From assembly GCF_029542205.1 (NCBI RefSeq), contig NZ_CP113783.1, positions 1,975,001 through 2,039,000 on the forward strand: a DNA stretch of 64,000 nucleotides, read 5' to 3'. Below the pieces are notes generated by a model. The model worked only from the letters and a program-made list of their open reading frames with translations. It ran no database searches and was not told the DNA's origin. The stretch is from Pseudoxanthomonas sp. SE1. Its GTDB lineage: Bacteria; Pseudomonadota; Gammaproteobacteria; Xanthomonadales; Xanthomonadaceae. Numbering within the stretch: position 1 is the stretch's first letter; each line of letters starts with the position of its first letter. Of this stretch, positions 28,373-41,420 are shown piece after piece. A program made the translations under genes and the position numbers.

Positions 28373-28984
28373 TCAGGCCAGCCAGTCCTCCACCGCCTCC
28401 AGCATCTGCCGGCGGCCGAGTACGAAATCCCACATCGACCCGCCCAACTGCCGCCACAGCACGGCCGAGCGCACCGCGGCCAGCAGGATCGCGCGGATCT
28501 CGGCCACTACGCCGGGCTGGCCCAGGTAATGCGGATTGCCCTGGACCATCACACGCGGGCGCAGGTGGCTGATGGTGTCGGCGTACAGCCCGCCCAGCGC
28601 GGACAGCACGTCCGGATGCGTGCTGCCCTGCTGTCCGGCGCGGGGCGCGATCTCGCCCAGTCCGCGTGTGACCGCATGCACCGTGTCGTTCTCGCGCACG
28701 AAGCGACGCTCCAGTTGCAGCACCGCCATCGCCAGGCGGGGCAGGGCTTCGTCGTGGGCTTCTTTCGCCAGATAGCTGCGCAGGACGCGCAGGCCGGGCG
28801 CGACCCCGGCCACGCTGCCGTAGACCTCTGCAGGCGACGCGGCATCGATGCGGAACACGCTGTCCAGGGCGGCCTGCACGGCAGATCCCTCGGACTGACC
28901 GGTTTCGGCGATGCGTCGCACCTGGTGCAGCGCCTGTGCCAACCCGGCGAGGGCGAGGACGCGGTCGGAATATCTGTTGCTCAA
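28373..28984 (-). CDS. hflD: HflD family lysogenisation regulator homologue
   Basis: The 203-residue all-helical protein matches the HflD family. The E. coli member is a membrane-associated protein that binds phage lambda CII; its housekeeping role is unclear. Characteristic segments are [19 protein letters not shown] and [18 protein letters not shown]. The start codon is TTG, overlapping the mnmA stop as TTGA, so translation is coupled. mnmA-hflD adjacency is conserved in gammaproteobacteria. It is the last gene of the nudJ-mnmA-hflD operon. Confidence 0.88.
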   Translation of the reverse strand: MSNRYSDRVLALAGLAQALHQVRRIAETGQSEGSAVQAALDSVFRIDAASPAEVYGSVAGVAPGLRVLRSYLAKEAHDEALPRLAMAVLQLERRFVRENDTVHAVTRGLGEIAPRAGQQGSTHPDVLSALGGLYADTISHLRPRVMVQGNPHYLGQPGVVAEIRAILLAAVRSAVLWRQLGGSMWDFVLGRRQMLEAVEDWLA

Positions 28985-30099
28985 GCTGCTTGCTCCGCGA
29001 GTTTCAATTCAAGAGGTGCATCGGTGCGCGCGATGACCGCGCCGCCCAGGCATTCGTCGCCGTCATACAGCACCAGTGACTGCCCGGGCGTGACGGCGCG
29101 CTGTGGCGTGGCGAATTCCACCGCGACCGTACCGTCGTCGAGCACCCGTACTTCGCACGGTTCGTCCGGCTGCCGGTACCGGGTCTGCGCCGTGCAGGTG
29201 AAACGGCCGGCAGGCGGGTTGCCGGCGACCCAGTGCGCCGATTCTGTCCACAGGCGCGTGGACATCAGGTAGGGACTCTGGGTGTCTTGGTCGACGTACA
29301 GCACATTGTGGACGACGTCCTTGCCCACGACATACCAGGGTGCCTGGGGCCGGCCCCGCACACCGCCGATCTGCAGGCCTTCCCGCTGGCCCAGCGTGAA
29401 ATAGAACACCCCCGGATGCTCCCCGATCACCTGGCCCTGCGGGTCGCGCATCTCGCCTCCGCGGGCCGGCAGATAGCGTCCCAGGAACTCGCGGAAATCG
29501 CGCTCGCCGATGAAGCAGATGCCGGTGGAGTCCTTCTTGTCATGCGTCTGCAGGCCGGCGTCGCGTGCGATGCGGCGCAGGTCCGATTTCTGCAACTGGC
29601 CAATGGGAAACAGCGTGGCCGACAGCTGCGCCTGGCCCAACTGGTGCAGGAAGTAGCTCTGGTCCTTGCTGCGGTCCACGCCGCGCAGCAGCCGCCAACG
29701 TCCGTCCACCCGGTCCACGCGCGCGTAGTGGCCGGTGGCGATCTTCTCGGCGCCCAGGTCGCGGGCGGCATCGAGGAAGTGCTTGAACTTCACTTCGCGA
29801 TTGCAGAGCACATCGGGGTTGGGCGTGCGGCCCGCGGCGTACTCGGCCAGGAAGTGTTCGAACACGCCCTGCCAGTATTCGCTCGAAAAGTCGCGGAAGT
29901 GGAACGGAATCCCGAGCCGGCCGCAGACGGCGACCGCGTCGCGCCGGTCGTCTTCGGCGCGACAATCGCCGGAGCCGTCATCGGCCCAGTTCTGCATGAA
30001 CAGGCCCGCGACGGATTCGCCCTGACGCACCAGTTCAAGAGCGGCGACGGACGAATCCACGCCGCCCGAGACGCCCACGATGACGCGTGGCGGGCTCAT
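28981..30099 (-). CDS. mnmA: tRNA-specific 2-thiouridylase MnmA
   Basis: MnmA thiolates the wobble uridine (s2U34) of Lys, Glu and Gln tRNAs using sulfur relayed from IscS. The 372-residue protein has the PP-loop [14 protein letters not shown] for ATP adenylation. The two catalytic cysteines lie in [19 protein letters not shown] and [20 protein letters not shown]. The ATG overlaps the nudJ stop (ATGA) and the stop overlaps the hflD TTG, showing a tightly coupled operon. Confidence 0.95.
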   Translation of the reverse strand: MSPPRVIVGVSGGVDSSVAALELVRQGESVAGLFMQNWADDGSGDCRAEDDRRDAVAVCGRLGIPFHFRDFSSEYWQGVFEHFLAEYAAGRTPNPDVLCNREVKFKHFLDAARDLGAEKIATGHYARVDRVDGRWRLLRGVDRSKDQSYFLHQLGQAQLSATLFPIGQLQKSDLRRIARDAGLQTHDKKDSTGICFIGERDFREFLGRYLPARGGEMRDPQGQVIGEHPGVFYFTLGQREGLQIGGVRGRPQAPWYVVGKDVVHNVLYVDQDTQSPYLMSTRLWTESAHWVAGNPPAGRFTCTAQTRYRQPDEPCEVRVLDDGTVAVEFATPQRAVTPGQSLVLYDGDECLGGAVIARTDAPLELKLAEQAA

Positions 30100-30557
30100 G
30101 CGATCTGCTGCAGCGTGGACAGGGGCGAGCGACGTCCCGAGAGGAAGTCCTGCACGACCTGCCACACCAGCGGGCTGCGGTGGCGGTCGGATCGGGCCTG
30201 CAGTTCGGCCGGGGTCAGCCATACGGCCTGCACGATGCCGTCGTCGAGCGGACGGTCCGGCAGATGGCGCACCGGCTCGGCGGCGAAGGCGAAGCGCAGG
30301 TAGTGCCGCCCCGTCTCCGCTTTCCATTGATAGGCACCCACGAAGGCGGTCAGTTCGACCTCCCAGCCGGTTTCCTCGAGGGTCTCGCGGCGGGCGGCCT
30401 CCAGCAGGCTTTCGTCGGGTTCCAGGTGGCCAGCCGGCTGGTTGAACACGAGTCGACCCTGCGCACGCTCTTCCACCATCAACAGCTTGCCGTCGCGGAC
30501 CACCACCGTGGCCACGGTCACGTCAGGCTGCCAGAAGCGTCCCTCGCGGTAGCTCAC
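30096..30557 (-). CDS. nudJ: NudJ-like Nudix hydrolase
   Basis: This 153-residue Nudix phosphohydrolase resembles NudJ, which acts on thiamine pyrophosphates and nucleoside di- and triphosphates and also lies next to mnmA in E. coli. The Nudix box is complete: [20 protein letters not shown] followed by TGW. The GTG start directly follows the TAA of the upstream gene, with AAGGA about ten bases before it. The downstream overlap with mnmA implies co-expression. The exact substrate cannot be read from sequence. Confidence 0.85.
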   Translation of the reverse strand: MSYREGRFWQPDVTVATVVVRDGKLLMVEERAQGRLVFNQPAGHLEPDESLLEAARRETLEETGWEVELTAFVGAYQWKAETGRHYLRFAFAAEPVRHLPDRPLDDGIVQAVWLTPAELQARSDRHRSPLVWQVVQDFLSGRRSPLSTLQQIA

Positions 30558-31040
30558 TTACAGTTCGTCCTTATCGCCGGAGAGCTCGATTTCCTCGTTG
30601 TCCGCCGTTTCCGCCGCGATGTCCATCGCCGCTTCCAGCGCAGCGCCGTCCACGCTGTCGGGCAGCTTGATGACGAAGTACAGCACGTCGCCCGACAGCT
30701 CCCAGCTGCCCAGCTTCTTGGTGCGGCTGTCCGCCATCAGCGCGAGCGCCTTGGCGCCATCGATGCCGTCGGCGGCGACGCGGCCGGCCGGCGAAAACAC
30801 CTCGCGGATGCTGATGCCGTTGACGTGTTCGGTGCGGCCGGAGACGAACACCAGCTGGGTCCGATTCTCCTGCTTGTAGGAATAGGTGACCTTGTAGTCG
30901 CCGTCGGCGTCCACTTCGAACTGGATCCCGCGCGCCGTCAGCCGGGCGTCCACCGAGGCGTCGGCTGCGAACACGGGCGTCGCGATCGCAGTGGCGCACA
31001 GCAGGGCAGCGGAGGACAAACGGGACAGCGCAGGTTTCAT
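30558..31040 (-). CDS. Exported hypothetical protein
   Basis: The 160-residue product has a Sec signal peptide (cleavage likely after PVFA), followed by a compact domain with [21 protein letters not shown] and an acidic, helical C-terminus. The middle resembles small periplasmic proteins of unknown function. I do not recognise a named family with certainty. Its TAA abuts the nudJ GTG, so it may head the nudJ-mnmA-hflD operon, although its role would then be unrelated. The ATG was chosen from the signal-peptide start. The ribosome-binding site is weak. Confidence 0.7.
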   Translation of the reverse strand: MKPALSRLSSAALLCATAIATPVFAADASVDARLTARGIQFEVDADGDYKVTYSYKQENRTQLVFVSGRTEHVNGISIREVFSPAGRVAADGIDGAKALALMADSRTKKLGSWELSGDVLYFVIKLPDSVDGAALEAAMDIAAETADNEEIELSGDKDEL

Positions 31041-31126
31041 GGTCGGCTCGGCAGTATTCGGAAGGCGCATTGTGGCCGGGGTCACGCATGGCGTCCATGC
31101 GGGCGGCGAGGGCCGGCTTCCACGCC

Positions 31127-31132
31127 TATAAT
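31127..31132 (+). promoter_or_regulatory. -10 element of a probable leaderless clpS promoter
   Basis: A perfect TATAAT ends six bases before the clpS ATG, leaving no room for a 5' leader or Shine-Dalgarno sequence. The transcript would start at or next to the initiation codon. Confidence 0.55.
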
Positions 31133-31138
31133 TCGCTC

Positions 31139-31459
31139 ATGTCCCGAAAGAACGAAACCGAACGCGACCATGGCCTGATGGTGGAGACCAGCCGGCCCGA
31201 GGTCGCGCCGCCCCCCCTGTACCAGGTACTGTTGCTCAACGACGACTACACGCCGATGGACTTCGTGGTGACCGTCCTGCAGCAGTTCTTTGCCATGGAC
31301 CTGGAAAAGGCGACCCAGGTGATGCTGCATGTGCATACCCGTGGACGTGGCGTCTGCGGCGTCTACACGCGGGAGGTGGCCGAATCCAAGGTGGCCCAGG
31401 TCAACGAGTTTTCCCGTATGAACCAGCATCCCCTGCTGTGCACGATGGAGAAGTCCTGA
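31139..31459 (+). CDS. clpS: ClpS adaptor of the ClpAP protease
   Basis: ClpS hands N-end-rule substrates to ClpA. The 106-residue length is normal. The core motif [20 protein letters not shown] and [23 protein letters not shown] contain the N-degron-binding pocket residues. The ATG follows a consensus -10 by six bases, so the mRNA is probably leaderless. An earlier in-frame start is possible but would add a non-conserved N-terminus. clpA follows after a 151-bp gap with its own ribosome-binding site. Confidence 0.95.
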   Translation: MSRKNETERDHGLMVETSRPEVAPPPLYQVLLLNDDYTPMDFVVTVLQQFFAMDLEKATQVMLHVHTRGRGVCGVYTREVAESKVAQVNEFSRMNQHPLLCTMEKS

Positions 31460-31610
31460 GGGGGTCCGGCGCAGGCTTGCCGGGACGGAAACGGTGTGGG
31501 GGCGCCGCTGTGGAGTACAAGGCAACGATCCCTGAACACTGAAATCCGGTAGGGTGATGGAAAACCGCCCGCCAAGCCGCATATTGTCGGCATAGGCCCC
31601 GGAGGCAATC

Positions 31611-33890
31611 ATGTTCAGTAAAGACCTCGAGCAAACCATCGGCCAGTGCTACAAGCGCGCCCGCGAAGCACGGCACGAATTCATGACGGTCGAGCACCTG
31701 TTGCTCGCGCTGCTGGAAAATCCCTCGGCGCAGGCCGTCCTGAAGGCTACGGGTGCCGACGCCAATCGCCTGCGCGCCGATCTGGAGCAGGCGATCGAAG
31801 CGTCGGTTTCGCGGTTGGCGGAAGACGATGGCCGCGACACGCAGCCGACGCTGGGGTTCCAGCGCGTGCTGCAGCGCGCGGTCTACCACGTGCAGTCGTC
31901 GGGCAAGAAAGAGGTCACCGGCGCCAACGTGCTGGTCGCCATCTTCGGTGAAAAGGACTCGCACGCAGTCTATTTCCTCAACCAGCAGGACGTGACGCGG
32001 CTGGATATCGTCAACTACCTGTCCCACGGCATCGCCAAACAGGGCGAAGAGAACGAGGGGACAGGTCAGCCGGAAGGCGAAGGCAAGGCCGAGGCGGGCG
32101 AGGGGGAAGGCAAGGGCGACGCCCTGACCGAATTCGCCACCAACCTCAACGACATGGCGCGCCAGGGCAGGATCGATCCGCTGGTCGGCCGTGGCGACGA
32201 GATCGAGCGGACCATCCAGGTCCTGTGCCGCCGCCGCAAGAACAACCCGCTCTACGTCGGCGAAGCCGGCGTGGGCAAGACCGCGCTCGCCGAGGGCCTG
32301 GCCAAGCGCATCGTCGAAGGCGAGGTGCCCGAGGTCCTGCTGGACGCGGTCATCTACTCGCTGGATCTCGGCGCGCTGGTCGCCGGCACCAAGTACCGCG
32401 GCGACTTCGAGAAGCGCCTGAAGGGCGTGCTGGCGGCGATCAAGAAGATCCCCGGCGCCATCCTGTTCGTCGACGAGATCCACACCATCATCGGCGCCGG
32501 CTCGGCCAGCGGCGGCACGATGGATGCCTCGAACCTGATCAAGCCGGCGCTGGCGTCGGGCGACCTGCGCTGCATTGGTTCGACCACGTTCCAGGAGTAC
32601 CGCGGCATTTTCGAGAAGGACAGGGCACTGGCCCGTCGCTTCCAGAAGATCGACATCGTCGAGCCGACGGTGGGCGAGACCTACGAAATCCTGCAGGGCC
32701 TGAAGCCCAAGTACGAGGCGCACCACGGCGTGACCTATGCCGATGACGCACTGCAGGCGGCCGTCGATCTGTCGGTGAAGCACATCGGCGATCGCCTGCT
32801 GCCGGACAAGGCCATCGATGTCATCGACGAGGCCGGCGCACGCCAGCGCCTGCTGCCGCTGGAAACGCGCAAGGAACTGATCGACGTAGAGGAGATCGAA
32901 ACCATCGTCGCCAAGATGGCGCGCATCCCGGCCAAGCAGGTGTCCTCGTCCGACAAGGACGTGCTGCAGCATCTGGAGCGCAACCTGAAGATGGTCATCT
33001 TCGGGCAGGACCCCGCCATCGAAACGCTGGCATCGTCCATCAAGCTGGCGCGCAGCGGCCTGGCCAACCCGGAGAAGCCCATCGGCAACTTCCTGTTCGC
33101 CGGTCCGACGGGCGTGGGCAAGACCGAGGTGACCAAGCAGCTCGCGCTGCAGCTGGGCATCGAACTGGTCCGCTTCGACATGTCCGAGTACATGGAGCCG
33201 CATTCGGTCAGCCGCCTGATCGGTGCGCCGCCGGGCTACGTCGGCTTCGACCAGGGCGGCCTGCTGACCGAGAAGATCGTCAAGACACCCCACTGCGTGC
33301 TGCTGCTGGACGAGGTGGAGAAGGCGCATCCCGACATCTTCAACATCCTGCTGCAGGTCATGGACCGCGGCGTACTGACCGATACCAACGGTCGCGAGGC
33401 GAACTTCAAGAACGTCATCCTGGTGATGACGACCAACGCCGGTGCGGCGCAGGCCTCACGCCGCACGATCGGCTTCATGCAGCAGGATCATTCGACGGAC
33501 GCGATGGAAGTGATCCGTCGTAGTTTCACCCCTGAATTCCGCAACCGGCTGGATGCCATCGTGCAGTTCCAGGGGCTGGGCTTCGAGCACATCCTGCGCG
33601 TGGTGGACAAGTTCGTCATCGAACTGGAAATGCTGCTGCAGGAGAAGCACGTCAGCCTGTCCGCCACGCCGGCGGCACGCGACTGGCTGGCGCAGCACGG
33701 CTTCGATCCCCTGATGGGCGCGCGCCCGATGGCCCGCCTGATCCAGGACAAGGTGAAGCGTCCGCTGGCCGACGAGCTGCTGTTCGGCAAGCTGGTGGAG
33801 GGCGGCCGGGTCAGCATCGACGTACGCGATGGCGAACTGGTGGTCGATGCGCAGGCTGAACCGGAAAGGCTGTTGCCGGCGACGGTGTAG
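31611..33890 (+). CDS. clpA: ClpA, ATP-dependent Clp protease ATP-binding subunit
   Basis: ClpA is the AAA+ unfoldase partner of ClpP. The 759-residue protein has the N-terminal Clp-N repeat domain (HEFMTVEHLLLALLENPSA), a first AAA module with Walker A VGEAGVGKTALAEGL and Walker B GAILFVDEIHTIIG, and a second with GPTGVGKTEVTKQL and VLLLDEVEKAHPDIFN. An IGL-type loop needed for ClpP docking is present as RTIGFMQQD. An acidic Gly/Glu-rich linker follows the N-domain. GGAGG precedes the ATG. A terminator-like hairpin follows the stop. Confidence 0.96.
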   Translation: MFSKDLEQTIGQCYKRAREARHEFMTVEHLLLALLENPSAQAVLKATGADANRLRADLEQAIEASVSRLAEDDGRDTQPTLGFQRVLQRAVYHVQSSGKKEVTGANVLVAIFGEKDSHAVYFLNQQDVTRLDIVNYLSHGIAKQGEENEGTGQPEGEGKAEAGEGEGKGDALTEFATNLNDMARQGRIDPLVGRGDEIERTIQVLCRRRKNNPLYVGEAGVGKTALAEGLAKRIVEGEVPEVLLDAVIYSLDLGALVAGTKYRGDFEKRLKGVLAAIKKIPGAILFVDEIHTIIGAGSASGGTMDASNLIKPALASGDLRCIGSTTFQEYRGIFEKDRALARRFQKIDIVEPTVGETYEILQGLKPKYEAHHGVTYADDALQAAVDLSVKHIGDRLLPDKAIDVIDEAGARQRLLPLETRKELIDVEEIETIVAKMARIPAKQVSSSDKDVLQHLERNLKMVIFGQDPAIETLASSIKLARSGLANPEKPIGNFLFAGPTGVGKTEVTKQLALQLGIELVRFDMSEYMEPHSVSRLIGAPPGYVGFDQGGLLTEKIVKTPHCVLLLDEVEKAHPDIFNILLQVMDRGVLTDTNGREANFKNVILVMTTNAGAAQASRRTIGFMQQDHSTDAMEVIRRSFTPEFRNRLDAIVQFQGLGFEHILRVVDKFVIELEMLLQEKHVSLSATPAARDWLAQHGFDPLMGARPMARLIQDKVKRPLADELLFGKLVEGGRVSIDVRDGELVVDAQAEPERLLPATV

Positions 33891-33920
33891 CCGGCCGGAC
33901 GCTCACGCGACCATGTCAGA

Positions 33921-33944
33921 AAAGGCGGCCTCCGGGCCGCCTTT
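33921..33944. terminator. Terminator-like hairpin after clpA
   Basis: AAAGGCGGCC pairs with GGCCGCCTTT around TCCG, between the convergent clpA and the small exported gene. The T-run is short on both sides, TTTTC on the minus strand. Confidence 0.65.
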
Positions 33945-33958
33945 CCCTTACGGCGTCC

Positions 33959-34321
33959 TTACTGTCGCGCACGTCGCTTGCGGGCAGCGAACTCATCGGC
34001 TGTGATCTGCTCCACGGCGCTGACGCGGCAGTTGCCGCGCTTCGTCATCACTTCGGTGTCCTGCGGGCATAGTTGACCCAGCTGGCCATTCGTGGAGATT
34101 TCCACGGTGGGCGTCATGGTGATGGCGGCACAGCTGTTCCGGAATGCGACCCGGTAGTGGCTCTGGCCGTCACGCAGATAGAACTGCTCACCACTGCCGG
34201 CCCGGATGATTTCCTGGTCGTTGCCCAGGCTCACGCACGCGGTGACCGGCTCGCCCGCCTGTGCCGCCAAGGGGGCCAGGCCGGCAACGAACAGCAGGGA
34301 GGGAAGAAGACGTGGGTTCAT
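33959..34321 (-). CDS. Exported hypothetical protein
   Basis: The 120-residue product has a signal peptide (cleavage likely after AAQA), several cysteines (ACVSLGND, RNSCAAI, QLCPQD, RGNCRV) that could form two disulfides, and a basic tail. It resembles short periplasmic proteins of unknown function found in xanthomonads. I cannot name a family confidently. It is convergent with clpA. The 34,322-34,475 stretch upstream holds no gene that I can support. Confidence 0.65.
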   Translation of the reverse strand: MNPRLLPSLLFVAGLAPLAAQAGEPVTACVSLGNDQEIIRAGSGEQFYLRDGQSHYRVAFRNSCAAITMTPTVEISTNGQLGQLCPQDTEVMTKRGNCRVSAVEQITADEFAARKRRARQ

Positions 34322-34475
34322 GGCACCGCTCGAAGCGTTGGCAGCCGGAATTGGCTACGGTCACGCTACGCATCGGTCCCCGCTTTCAAATCTGCCGTTG
34401 GTGGTCCTTACCAGCGACCCGGTGCCGGAAGTCATGGCATCCCCACCCGCGCCTTCGCACGGGCGCATAAACGCA

Positions 34476-34498
34476 GAAAGCGGCCATTGGCCGCTTTC
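34476..34498 (-). terminator. Hairpin downstream of infA
   Basis: GAAAGCGGCCA pairs with TGGCCGCTTTC around one base, about 20 bases past the infA stop. The following T-run on the minus strand is weak, so it may be a processing stem or a weak terminator. Confidence 0.5.
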
Positions 34499-34518
34499 AA
34501 ATCAAATAGTTGCGTGAA

Positions 34519-34737
34519 TTACTTCATGCGATAGGTGATTCGACCCTTGGTGAGGTCGTAGGGGGTCATTTCGACCTTCACCTTGTCGCCGGTCAGGATG
34601 CGGATGTAGTTCTTGCGCATGCGGCCGGAGATATGGGCGATGATTTCGTGGCCGTTTTCCAGCTTGACCCGGAACATGGTGTTGGGCAGCGTCTCGGCAA
34701 CGGTGCCTTCGAATTCAATGGAATCGTCTTTCGACAT
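34519..34737 (-). CDS. infA: Translation initiation factor IF-1
   Basis: IF-1 is a 72-residue OB-fold protein that binds the ribosomal A site during initiation. The sequence [20 protein letters not shown] and the end [13 protein letters not shown] are near-canonical. It lies downstream of aat on the same strand, as is common in gammaproteobacteria. Confidence 0.97.
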   Translation of the reverse strand: MSKDDSIEFEGTVAETLPNTMFRVKLENGHEIIAHISGRMRKNYIRILTGDKVKVEMTPYDLTKGRITYRMK

Positions 34738-34824
34738 GTATGCCTGTGCTGTGCCGCGAGGAGATGGCGGGTGCCATGAAGCCGGGCATTGTACGCCAGC
34801 CAGGCCCCGGGTGCAAAAATTCCG

Positions 34825-35571
34825 TTATGGCACCGAGGGTTGCGACAGCAGGGCGGTGGGCAGCACACCGAACCGCGCGGTCCAGGCGCCTTCCGGTGTC
34901 GGCAGGTCGACCAGGCAGGCGACCTGTTCCAGAAAGGTCTCGCGAGGCACGAGGCACCCTCCCAGGGAGTGGAGGTGATCGTTTTCCACCTGTGCGTCGA
35001 TCAGCGGCCAGCCCCACTCACGCAGGCGCGTCGCAAGCGCGGCAAGCGCGACCTTCGAGGCGCCGGATAGATGGCTGAACATGCTTTCGCCGAAGAACAT
35101 CCGGCCGATCGCCACGCCATAGATACCGCCGGCCAGGCGGTCGCCATCGAAGACTTCCACCGAGTGCGCGTGCCCCTGCCGGTGCAGGTCGATGTAGGCC
35201 TGCCGCATGCCCGACGTGATCCAGGTGCCGTGCTGTCCCGGTCTTGGCGATTGCGCGCAGGCCGTGATGACCTGCTCGAAGCAGGTATCCGCGCGGACCT
35301 GCCATGCGCTCCGCTTCAGTTCGCGACGGAAGCGCGAGGACAGCCGTACGCCGTCCGTGTGGAACACCATGCGGGGATCGGGCGACCACCACAGCGGCGG
35401 CTGGCCGTCCGAGAACCACGGGAAGATGCCGTGCCGGTAGGCGTTGAGCAGGCGCGGCAGGGAAAGGTCGCCACCGATCGCCAGCAACCCGGCCGGTTCG
35501 CGCATGGCGGTGCCCGCGTGAGGAAAGGGGGCGTAGGGGTCGGAAGACAGGACGAACGGCCGTTGGCGCAT
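34825..35571 (-). CDS. aat: Leucyl/phenylalanyl-tRNA-protein transferase
   Basis: This enzyme attaches Leu or Phe to proteins with N-terminal Arg or Lys, generating N-end-rule substrates for ClpS-ClpAP, whose genes are about 1 kb away. The 248-residue protein shows the family motifs GLLAIGGDLSLPRLLNAYRH and GIFPWFSDGQPPLWWSPDPR, followed by GESMFSHLSGASKVALAAL. The ATG (MRQRPFVLSSD) is six bases after a TACAAT hexamer, so a leaderless mRNA is likely. An in-frame start eight codons earlier overlaps that hexamer and is less likely. Confidence 0.94.
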   Translation of the reverse strand: MRQRPFVLSSDPYAPFPHAGTAMREPAGLLAIGGDLSLPRLLNAYRHGIFPWFSDGQPPLWWSPDPRMVFHTDGVRLSSRFRRELKRSAWQVRADTCFEQVITACAQSPRPGQHGTWITSGMRQAYIDLHRQGHAHSVEVFDGDRLAGGIYGVAIGRMFFGESMFSHLSGASKVALAALATRLREWGWPLIDAQVENDHLHSLGGCLVPRETFLEQVACLVDLPTPEGAWTARFGVLPTALLSQPSVP

Positions 35572-35577
35572 GCCGCG

Positions 35578-35583
35578 ATTGTA
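35578..35583 (-). promoter_or_regulatory. -10 element of a probable leaderless aat promoter
   Basis: TACAAT on the minus strand is followed by six bases and then the aat ATG. No ribosome-binding site is present. The geometry is the same as at rpfD and clpS. Confidence 0.45.
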
Positions 35584-35612
35584 GGGGGCATTCATGGCGC
35601 GACGCGCCGGGT

Positions 35613-36740
35613 TCAGTCGCGATGCTTGAACGGTGCATGTGCCTGCAGGCTGCGGACATAGCGGCGTACGGCCACGGCTTCTTCACTGCACCAGGCGGCC
35701 AGGGCTGCGGAGAAGTCCGGACGGGCGATCCAGTGACGCGAGTGCACGAAGGTGGGCAGGAATCCGCGCGCGATCTTGTGCTCGCCCTGGGCGCCGGGCT
35801 CGAAGATCTTCAATCCCTCGCGCAGGCAATAATCGATGCCCTGGTAGTAGCAGGTCTCGAAATGCAGCCCCGGCAACGCGGTCTCCGCGCCCCAGTAGCG
35901 GCCGTACAGCGTGTCGCCTCCGCGCAGGCACAGCGCCCCCGCGATCGCGCGGCCGTTGTGGTCGGCCAGGAACATCACCAGGTTGCGGGGCAGTGAGGTG
36001 GCGAGATGTTGGAGGAATTCCAGCGTCAGTGCCGGCGGGTTGCCGTAGTCGTGGAAGGTACGCAGGTAGAAGCCGAACACCGCCTGCAGATCGGCCTCGC
36101 TGGCCTCATCGCCGTGCACGATCCGGAAGCTCACACCGGCGCGATGCACCTTCGCGCGCTCCTGGCGGATGTTCTTGCGGTGCTTGTGGTCGAAATCCGC
36201 AAGGAAGCCGTCAAAGTCGCACCAGTGTCCAGGATTGCGCCAGTGGTACTGCACGTCGATGCGGGGCAGCCAGCCCTCTGGAAAGCCTGCGTCCTCGGCA
36301 GGTGTCGGGAAGTTGATGTGGGCGGAGGACAGGTTCAGCCGCAGCGCTTCGTCCTGGATCGATGTCAGCAGCAAGGCGCGATGGCCAGGATCCGATGCCA
36401 GTAGCCGGGGCCCCGTGACAGGCGAGTAGGGCACGCCGCCCAGCCACTTGGGGTAATAGTCCAGTCCGTGCTGCGCGTATGCGTGCGCCCAGGCGTGGTC
36501 GAACACGAACTCGCCGTGCGAGTTCTCCTTGAGGTAGCCCGGCGCTGCAGCGACCAGCAGGTCTCCGTCCCATACCGTTGCGTGATGCGGCGTCCAGCCC
36601 CATTCCTCTCGCAGGCAGCCTTGGGTTTCGAGCCCGTGCAGGAACGCATGGGAAACAAAAGGGTTGCGAGCATCGTGCAACGCATCCCACGCGGATGCAG
36701 GCACGTTGACGAGGGAGGAGAAGAAACGGACTGCAGTCAT
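35613..36740 (-). CDS. FemAB-like / GNAT N-acyltransferase
   Basis: The 375-residue soluble protein belongs to the FemAB-like family once called DUF482. It has two GNAT-like folds and is thought to transfer acyl or aminoacyl groups, possibly to peptidoglycan precursors; the substrate is not known. Diagnostic segments are NPFVSHAFLHGLETQGC, FDHKHRKNIRQERAKV and LHFETCYYQGIDYC, then FEPGAQGEHKIARGF. No signal peptide is present. It lies in a leftward run trxB, metallophosphoesterase, this gene and aat with short gaps, suggesting partial co-transcription. Confidence 0.85.
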   Translation of the reverse strand: MTAVRFFSSLVNVPASAWDALHDARNPFVSHAFLHGLETQGCLREEWGWTPHHATVWDGDLLVAAAPGYLKENSHGEFVFDHAWAHAYAQHGLDYYPKWLGGVPYSPVTGPRLLASDPGHRALLLTSIQDEALRLNLSSAHINFPTPAEDAGFPEGWLPRIDVQYHWRNPGHWCDFDGFLADFDHKHRKNIRQERAKVHRAGVSFRIVHGDEASEADLQAVFGFYLRTFHDYGNPPALTLEFLQHLATSLPRNLVMFLADHNGRAIAGALCLRGGDTLYGRYWGAETALPGLHFETCYYQGIDYCLREGLKIFEPGAQGEHKIARGFLPTFVHSRHWIARPDFSAALAAWCSEEAVAVRRYVRSLQAHAPFKHRD

Positions 36741-36751
36741 CGGCAGCGATG

Positions 36752-37639
36752 CTACGGACGCAGGTCCAGCACGTCGATGGTCGGAGGATTGAACAAGCGC
36801 ATCGGCAGGCCGATCTCGCCGGTACCGACGGTGGTGTATACGCGAACTGCGCCATGGGGCGTGCGCAGCAACTGCTCGCCGCGATCGAAGCCGTACTGGC
36901 TGGGAATCACGCGTTTGTACAGCCAGGGAATGCGGATCTGCCCGCCATGCGTGTGGCCGGCGAGCACCAGTGCGGACTGGTCCGGATCGAGGTCGATCGC
37001 ACTGTCTGGATTGTGGGTCAGCACCAGGGTGGGCGAGGTCGAAGGCAAGGCCGCAAGGAAGCCGGGATCGTCCTTGTTCGCCCAGCGATCGCCCAGTCCG
37101 GCAAGACGGAACCCGCGCACGGCGACGATTTCGCCTTCGATCACCCTGACGTTGTGCGTCGCGAGGGCGGAACGGAGCTCTGCATCGATATCGGGGCCCG
37201 GCGACTGCTGGTCATGATTGCCGAGCACGGCGTACGTTGACAGATGGAGCTCCGCGAGCGGCGCGAACATCTGTTGCAGCGACTTGCCATCGGGTTCGTA
37301 GGTGAAGTCACCGGCGATCACCACCGCGTCGGCCTGCTGGGCATTGATCCGGTCCACCAACCGCTGCAGGTACCGACTGTTCTTGTAGACGCCCAGATGG
37401 ATATCGCTGACCAGGACCAGCCTGGCCCGCGCGCCGGTGCCCGTCAGCGTGGTCTCCTGCACCCGGATGCGCTGCGGCTCGACGAAGCGGGCCCATGCGA
37501 ACAGCAGGCAGCCGGCCAGCAGCAGGACGATCAGCCAGCGGCCACGGCGCTCACGCAGCCGCCACACCAGCCACGCCACGAACGGCCAGATCAGCCAGCT
37601 TCCGTGGAACAGGCATTGCTTGATCAGCAGCTTGTCCAT
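36752..37639 (-). CDS. Membrane-anchored metallophosphoesterase (YaeI-like)
   Basis: This calcineurin-like phosphoesterase of 295 residues has two N-terminal membrane helices and a periplasm- or cytoplasm-facing catalytic domain. The metal-binding motifs are all visible: VSDIHLG, AGDFTYEPDG, LGNHDQ, LTHNPD and LAGHTHGGQIRIP. The closest known proteins are YaeI/LpxG-type enzymes acting on phosphodiester or pyrophosphate lipids; the substrate here is unknown. It starts 24 bases after trxB and ends 11 bases before the FemAB-like gene. Confidence 0.85.
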   Translation of the reverse strand: MDKLLIKQCLFHGSWLIWPFVAWLVWRLRERRGRWLIVLLLAGCLLFAWARFVEPQRIRVQETTLTGTGARARLVLVSDIHLGVYKNSRYLQRLVDRINAQQADAVVIAGDFTYEPDGKSLQQMFAPLAELHLSTYAVLGNHDQQSPGPDIDAELRSALATHNVRVIEGEIVAVRGFRLAGLGDRWANKDDPGFLAALPSTSPTLVLTHNPDSAIDLDPDQSALVLAGHTHGGQIRIPWLYKRVIPSQYGFDRGEQLLRTPHGAVRVYTTVGTGEIGLPMRLFNPPTIDVLDLRP

Positions 37640-37663
37640 CCGTGGAAGAGGTCGTTGCCCGGA

Positions 37664-38869
<1,206 letters not shown>

Positions 38870-38904
38870 TCACTAACAGAAATTTCCTAAGGTCTGGTCC
38901 AAAG

Positions 38905-41268
<2,364 letters not shown>

Positions 41269-41278
41269 GGCCTGATTC

Positions 41279-41345
41279 TGTGGGAGCGACGTCAGTCGCG
41301 ATCGATCTTCGGCAACGCGTCATCGCGACTGACGTCGCTCCCACA
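41279..41345 (+). repeat. REP-like palindrome, copy 2
   Basis: Perfect 24-base arms (starting TGTGGGAGCGACGTCAGTCG) pair around a ~19-base loop between ftsK and lolA. The arms share GTGGGAGCGACG with the palindrome between prfB and lysS, so both belong to one dispersed family. Confidence 0.88.
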
Positions 41346-41420
41346 ACAGCCGGGCGCCAATGCCCTGTTCAGTTTCGTCCGGCCACACTCCGCTCCATGC
41401 CCTTCATTCCGGAACACACC

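Noticed and set aside
34322..34475. tRNA gene between clpA and infA, as in E. coli
   Set aside because: No cloverleaf arms or T-loop sequence could be found on either strand.
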